Shown here piece by piece: positions 7,166 through 10,470 of a DNA stretch of 10,470 bases. The stretch covers positions 1-10,470 of the forward strand of contig JAJFJI010000002.1 in the NCBI GenBank assembly GCA_021774205.1. Direction: 5' to 3'. Made by a program: the position numbers and the translations under genes. Under the pieces are notes generated by a model. It did not search any database. It saw nothing but the letters and a program-made list of their open reading frames with translations, and was not told where the DNA came from. Numbering within the stretch: position 1 is the first letter of the stretch; the number at the start of each line of letters is the position of its first letter. Source of the DNA: Nitrosomonas sp. (GTDB lineage Bacteria; Pseudomonadota; Gammaproteobacteria; Burkholderiales; Nitrosomonadaceae).

Positions 7166-8371
7166 TTATTTAGTAATTGTAACTTTGGCAAATTTTCGTT
7201 TGCCGACTTGTATGATTACAGTTTTACCTTGTGTGATTTGGATAGCCTTGTCTTCTATTTTTTCGTTGTCCAGTTTAATTCCGCCCTGTTTTATCAGGCG
7301 TATGGCTTCACTGGTGCTGGTGGTGAGGCCAGTTTGCTTTAATAACTGCGTTAACGGTAAGGCGCTTTCTTGAGTCTGTATGATGGTTTCTGGAATATCA
7401 TCTGGCAATGCGCCCCTTTTAAAGCGTGCTTCAAAGTCAGTAAGTGCATCATCCGCGTCATGTGCGCTATGGAAACGGGTAACCATTTCCTGAGCGAATT
7501 TGACTTTAATGTCACGTGGATTGCGGCCTTCTTCGACTGCTTGCTTCCAATGTTGAATGGTTGTTGACGACTCGAAAGATAGCAGCTCAATATAGCGCCA
7601 CATTAATTCATCGGAAACCGACATTAGCTTGCCAAAAATTTCTTTGGGGCTTTCGGTAATGCCAATATAGTTATTTAAGGATTTTGACATCTTGTTAATG
7701 CCATCCAATCCTTCCAGCAACGGCATGGTAAGAATGCACTGTGGTGATTGGCCGGAATGTTTTTGCAGTTCACGGCCCATTAACAGGTTGAATTTCTGAT
7801 CAGTGCCGCCAAGCTCAATATCTGCTTTCAGCGCGACAGAATCGTATCCCTGAATCAGTGGATATAAAAACTCATGTATGGCAATAGCCTGATTGCTTCG
7901 ATAACGTTTATCAAAGTCATCGCGTTCAAGCATCCGCGCAACCGTATGCGTAGCAGCCAGTTTTATTAAATCGGCGGCATTCATTTTATCCATCCAAGTG
8001 GAGTTGAATACGACCTCTGTTTGCGCCTGTTTGAGTATTTTGAATACCTGGTCGGTATAGGATTTGGCGTTTTCTACAACCTGTTCACGAGTTAATGGTG
8101 GACGAGTTGCATTCTTGCCGCTTGGATCACCGATCATGCCGGTAAAATCACCGATTAAAAAAAAGACATGATGTCCCATGTCCTGTAATTGCCGCATTTT
8201 ATGGAGCAACACCGCGTGGCCTAGGTGCAAATCTGGCGCTGTGGGGTCAAATCCAGCTTTAATCCGCAGCGGTTGGTCTTTGTTGAGTTTAGATTCAAGT
8301 TCTTTTTCAACTAATAGCTCATGGCTACCTCGTTTTATAATGTCAAGCTGCTCGGTTGTTGGTTTGTTCAC
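7166..8371 (-). CDS. tyrS: Tyrosyl-tRNA synthetase
   Basis: Class I aminoacyl-tRNA synthetase that charges tRNA-Tyr; acts as a cytoplasmic dimer. 401 residues, normal for the ~400-residue bacterial type. ATP motif HLGH at 49-52 (DPTAPDLHLGH), tyrosine-pocket sequences YPLIQGYDS (170-178) and GGTDQKFN (188-195), and KMSKS at 227-231. A C-terminal S4-like RNA-binding domain starts near 330 (LLKQTGL, SEAIRLIKQGGIKL) and runs to the end. The GTG start at 8371 is the first possible in-frame start after a TAA three codons upstream, and it lacks a clear Shine-Dalgarno. It lies 79 bases downstream of the DUF4019 gene on the same strand. No frameshift and no missing catalytic motif. Confidence 0.97.
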   Translation of the reverse strand: MNKPTTEQLDIIKRGSHELLVEKELESKLNKDQPLRIKAGFDPTAPDLHLGHAVLLHKMRQLQDMGHHVFFLIGDFTGMIGDPSGKNATRPPLTREQVVENAKSYTDQVFKILKQAQTEVVFNSTWMDKMNAADLIKLAATHTVARMLERDDFDKRYRSNQAIAIHEFLYPLIQGYDSVALKADIELGGTDQKFNLLMGRELQKHSGQSPQCILTMPLLEGLDGINKMSKSLNNYIGITESPKEIFGKLMSVSDELMWRYIELLSFESSTTIQHWKQAVEEGRNPRDIKVKFAQEMVTRFHSAHDADDALTDFEARFKRGALPDDIPETIIQTQESALPLTQLLKQTGLTTSTSEAIRLIKQGGIKLDNEKIEDKAIQITQGKTVIIQVGKRKFAKVTITK

Positions 8372-8450
8372 GATGAATTATTGAATGTTATGATGATGTT
8401 TGCGGTGAGTTATGTAGATTGGCGTTGTCTGATGAACGTAGTGCTGGCGG

Positions 8451-8876
8451 TTACTCGACAAGATATTCTGAAACCCGCCATGTGTCGTCTTGCTCCTTTA
8501 CCGTCGTCACGGTCTCTAGTGCCAATGCTTGATGTTCGAATGATGTGTAGAATTGAACGATCACATATTCGCCATCAGGCATGTCGGGTAATGATGTTGC
8601 TAAATACGCGGTAGCAATATGCCGTGATTTCATTGTTCCGAGCGGGGATCTAATTGCTTTCATGTTTTTTTTCCAATCGGATTCGGACTTTTTAGTTTGA
8701 AATAGCGTTGAGGCATTTTTCCAGCTTTCTGCGTATTTCCCGCTATCAGGCAGATTAAGCCATGCGCGCGCGCTACTTTCGACAGCTTCAAGAATTTTGT
8801 CATCTTCCGCGTATATCTCACTGATAAATAATAGTAAAAATAAGAATATAGCAAATTGTTTGGTAATTTTCAGCAT
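8451..8876 (-). CDS. Secreted DUF4019 domain protein
   Basis: A 141-residue protein with a clear Sec signal peptide: MLKITK, then a hydrophobic run to about residue 20, with likely cleavage after IYA at residue 23. The mature part matches the DUF4019 pattern: AWLNLPDSGKYAESWKNAS near 38-56, an F-x-W helix, PLGTMKSRHI, then LPDMPDGEYVIVQFYTSFEH and a final WRVSEYLVE. It is expected in the periplasm or anchored outside the inner membrane; no lipobox cysteine is visible. The family has no established function. The ATG at 8876 has AAGG (8882-8885 on the plus strand) five bases upstream. It lies upstream of tyrS on the same strand and is divergent from the M23 peptidase gene, so it could share a regulatory region with the latter. 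Family call good, role unknown. Confidence 0.85.
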   Translation of the reverse strand: MLKITKQFAIFLFLLLFISEIYAEDDKILEAVESSARAWLNLPDSGKYAESWKNASTLFQTKKSESDWKKNMKAIRSPLGTMKSRHIATAYLATSLPDMPDGEYVIVQFYTSFEHQALALETVTTVKEQDDTWRVSEYLVE

Positions 8877-9009
8877 CTTGACCTTATAGGTTTGAATTAT
8901 TATGTCGTTAACTGTTAATTAACACCTATTATCTATTGTAACTTAGTACATATGTCATTAATTACATGTTAGACTTCGCCACACAGTCATGACCGGGAGT
9001 AATTTTTAT
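8877..9009. promoter_or_regulatory. Divergent promoter/operator region with AT-rich palindromes
   Basis: The 133 bases between the divergent DUF4019 and M23 genes must hold both start-site regions. They contain GTTAAC (8907-8912), a perfect ten-base palindrome GTTAATTAAC (8914-8923), and a sixteen-base palindrome with one mismatched pair, ATGTCATTAATTACAT (8952-8967). A plus-strand TATTAT at 8927-8932 could be a -10 element, but no good -35 is visible. Promoter positions are not resolved. Confidence 0.4.
8995..8999 (+). promoter_or_regulatory. Possible Shine-Dalgarno for the M23 peptidase gene
   Basis: GGGAG precedes the ATG at 9010 by ten bases, a slightly long but usable spacing. The in-frame ATG at 8989 has no site upstream and would bury this one inside the gene. 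Confidence 0.45.
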
Positions 9010-10341
9010 ATGCAAATAATGCCGTTACGCGAGAAAAGTAAGATTCTAGCTCAAAAAACACCAACAAAAAGAAAAAAAAGATTAAGTTGGATCGTAGCTT
9101 TGTCTAGTTTGCCGCTGTTTGGTTTTGTTACTGCATTTGGTATTGCACCGAATACTTCCCTCGACAATATTTCCGTAGAAGAAGTTGTTCGTGATTTGTC
9201 TATCCCCGATCTTCTCCCCGAAACAAATGAAAACTTGACGTTATGGCGACAAGAAAATATACAACGCGGCGATACAATAACTGCGATCTTAGCTCGGCTG
9301 GATGTTAACGCTCAGGATACTGCTGATTTTCTGCGTACAGCAAGAGAAAGTAAAGCGATGCGTCGACTAATACCTGGTAAAACCATCTACGCACAAACGA
9401 CGGTAGAAGGTGATTTGTTAATGATGCGTTATCTCTTCGGTAAGGAAGAACTATTCCTGATGGAGAAGGTTGATAATGCTTTTCAGATGAGTGAGCAGCA
9501 GGCTGAGCTTGATACGCAAATTAGGATGAGAGCGGGCCTGGTCAACAGCTCGTTGTTTGCTGCAACAGATAAGGCTAGGATTCCTAATAAAGTTGCCGCT
9601 CAAATTACTGAAATTTTTGCTTCTGATATTGATTTTTATCGGGATCTACGTAAGGGAGACCATTTTACTGTCGTGTATGAAACGATGCATGACGATGGTG
9701 GTGAGCAGACCAAATCCGGTCGTGTATTAGCGGCGGAGTATGTCAATAATGGAAAGCCGCATCAAGCGGTTTATTATCAAGCATCCAGCGGTGAAGGTGG
9801 GTACTATACCCCGGATGGGAAAAGTCTGCGTAAACAATTTTTGCGTGCACCGTTATCGTTTTCCCGTATTAGTTCCGGTTTTACCAATGCGCGTTTTCAC
9901 CCGGTGTTGAAGAGATGGCGTGCGCATAGAGGCGTTGATTATGCGGCGCCAACAGGTACGCCAGTGATGGCGACTGCCAGTGGAAAAGTTTCGTTTGCTG
10001 GGACGCAGCGGGGGTATGGCAATTTAATAATTTTGGCGCATAGTGAGAAATACGATACCGCGTATGGCCACTTGTCTCGCTTTGCCAAAGGGTTGCGTAA
10101 TGGAAAACGCATTAATCAGGGTGATATCATTGGTTACGTCGGTGCGACAGGAATGGCGACGGGCCCACATTTGCATTATGAACTGCGTGTAAACGGTGTT
10201 CAGCAGGATCCTGCTAAAGTTGTTTTGCCTACTGCGCCACCTATTGCGGAAAAAGGGTTGGCAGCTTTTAAAAAGGAAACCGAATCATTGGTAGCCAGAT
10301 TGAATGTGCTGCGAAATACTAATCTTGCTGCACTAAATTAG
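9010..10341 (+). CDS. Membrane-anchored M23 (LytM/MepM-like) murein endopeptidase
   Basis: Probably cleaves peptide cross-links in periplasmic peptidoglycan during wall growth. 443 residues from the ATG at 9010. A basic N-terminus (KRKKR) precedes one membrane segment at about 26-44, placing the rest in the periplasm. Next is a LysM/OapA-like stretch (ENIQRGDTITAILARL, near 82-97), a Csd3/MepM-type middle domain (about 140-270), and a C-terminal M23 domain. The zinc and catalytic residues are complete: H306-x3-D310 in HRGVDYAAPTGTPV, H354 in YGHLS, and H387-x-H389 in GPHLHYELR. The usual active-site residues are therefore present, unlike degenerate activator forms such as EnvC or NlpD. An ATG at 8989 would add seven residues and has no ribosome site. 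anmK follows after 33 bases, probably co-transcribed. MepM (YebA)-like by architecture; exact cleavage specificity is inferred. Confidence 0.93.
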   Translation: MQIMPLREKSKILAQKTPTKRKKRLSWIVALSSLPLFGFVTAFGIAPNTSLDNISVEEVVRDLSIPDLLPETNENLTLWRQENIQRGDTITAILARLDVNAQDTADFLRTARESKAMRRLIPGKTIYAQTTVEGDLLMMRYLFGKEELFLMEKVDNAFQMSEQQAELDTQIRMRAGLVNSSLFAATDKARIPNKVAAQITEIFASDIDFYRDLRKGDHFTVVYETMHDDGGEQTKSGRVLAAEYVNNGKPHQAVYYQASSGEGGYYTPDGKSLRKQFLRAPLSFSRISSGFTNARFHPVLKRWRAHRGVDYAAPTGTPVMATASGKVSFAGTQRGYGNLIILAHSEKYDTAYGHLSRFAKGLRNGKRINQGDIIGYVGATGMATGPHLHYELRVNGVQQDPAKVVLPTAPPIAEKGLAAFKKETESLVARLNVLRNTNLAALN

Positions 10342-10374
10342 TGTTAGGGCGGTAGTCACAGGGCCATTCGTTAA

Positions 10375-10470
10375 TTGAAATCAGATTACTATGTCGGGAT
10401 CATGTCAGGCACAAGCCTGGATGGTGTCGATGCAGTATTGGCAGATTTTAGTTCGACATCCCCATCGCTA
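10375..10470 (+). CDS. anmK: Anhydro-N-acetylmuramic acid kinase, 3' part beyond window
   Basis: AnmK opens the 1,6-anhydro ring of recycled anhydro-MurNAc and phosphorylates it to MurNAc-6-phosphate in the cytoplasm. Only the first 32 codons are visible, but they contain the diagnostic opening YYVGIMSGTSLDGVDAVLADF, whose MSGTS-x-DGVD core is highly conserved in the family. The start is inferred as the TTG at 10375: a TAA directly precedes it in frame, and the only in-frame ATG falls inside the conserved motif. The ribosome site is weak. It sits 33 bases after the M23 peptidase gene, a pairing that makes sense for cell-wall turnover and recycling. The gene runs off the right edge. Confidence 0.88.
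   Translation, partial: MKSDYYVGIMSGTSLDGVDAVLADFSSTSPSL

Noticed and set aside
7143..7373. Plus-strand open frame with a hydrophobic N-terminus resembling a small membrane protein
   Set aside because: Almost entirely antisense to the tyrS S4 domain; the hydrophobicity comes from the reverse complement of lysine/asparagine codons.
8321..8614. Plus-strand 97-codon open frame spanning the tyrS start and the DUF4019 end
   Set aside because: Runs antisense across two well-supported genes and shows no domain, signal or ribosome site.
8927..8932. TATTAT as a firm -10 box for the M23 gene
   Set aside because: No acceptable -35 hexamer at 15-18 bases upstream; noted only as a possibility within the divergent region.
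9010..10341. M23 protein as a non-catalytic EnvC/NlpD-type amidase activator
   Set aside because: All expected zinc and catalytic residues (HxxxD, GHL, HxH) are present.

Overview
The window looks like ordinary chromosomal DNA of a betaproteobacterium, most likely a Nitrosomonas-type (Nitrosomonadaceae) organism. This rests on protein character, moderate G+C (mid-40s percent by eye), and the tyrS / M23 peptidase / anmK neighbourhood that I recall from betaproteobacteria. The genus is inference. There are no rRNA or tRNA genes, insertion sequences, CRISPR arrays, phage genes or attachment sites, and no gene-free stretch reaches 300 bases.

Left block (1-5432, plus strand): five tightly spaced genes that look like one transcription unit. 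They are metG (5' end cut by the window edge), a small DUF4440/NTF2-like protein, yggS (PLP-homeostasis protein), radA (recombination/branch-migration ATPase) and a polytopic membrane protein of the CREST/alkaline ceramidase superfamily. The gaps are 18, 43, 65 and 25 bases. A strong palindromic hairpin at 5485-5513 closes the block and also lies just beyond the end of the converging rhlE gene, so it probably terminates both.

Middle block (5542-8876, minus strand): rhlE-type DEAD-box helicase with a GTG start, an N-rich tail and a 247-base leader; tyrS (GTG start); and a secreted DUF4019 protein. From the DUF4019 gene a 133-base divergent region with AT-rich palindromes leads to the right block.

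Right block (9010-10470, plus strand): a membrane-anchored M23 (LytM/MepM-like) murein endopeptidase followed 33 bases later by the start of anmK (anhydro-MurNAc kinase, cut by the right edge). This pairs peptidoglycan cleavage with recycling of its anhydro-muropeptide product.

Most of the window is housekeeping: translation, DNA repair, RNA remodelling, cofactor homeostasis and cell wall. The least understood item is the CREST-family hydrolase. It keeps the complete Ser/His/Asp/His/His metal site with the spacing of human ACER3, but has an additional N-terminal membrane segment and lacks a recognisable calcium site. I see no convincing evidence for a wholly new multi-gene system here.
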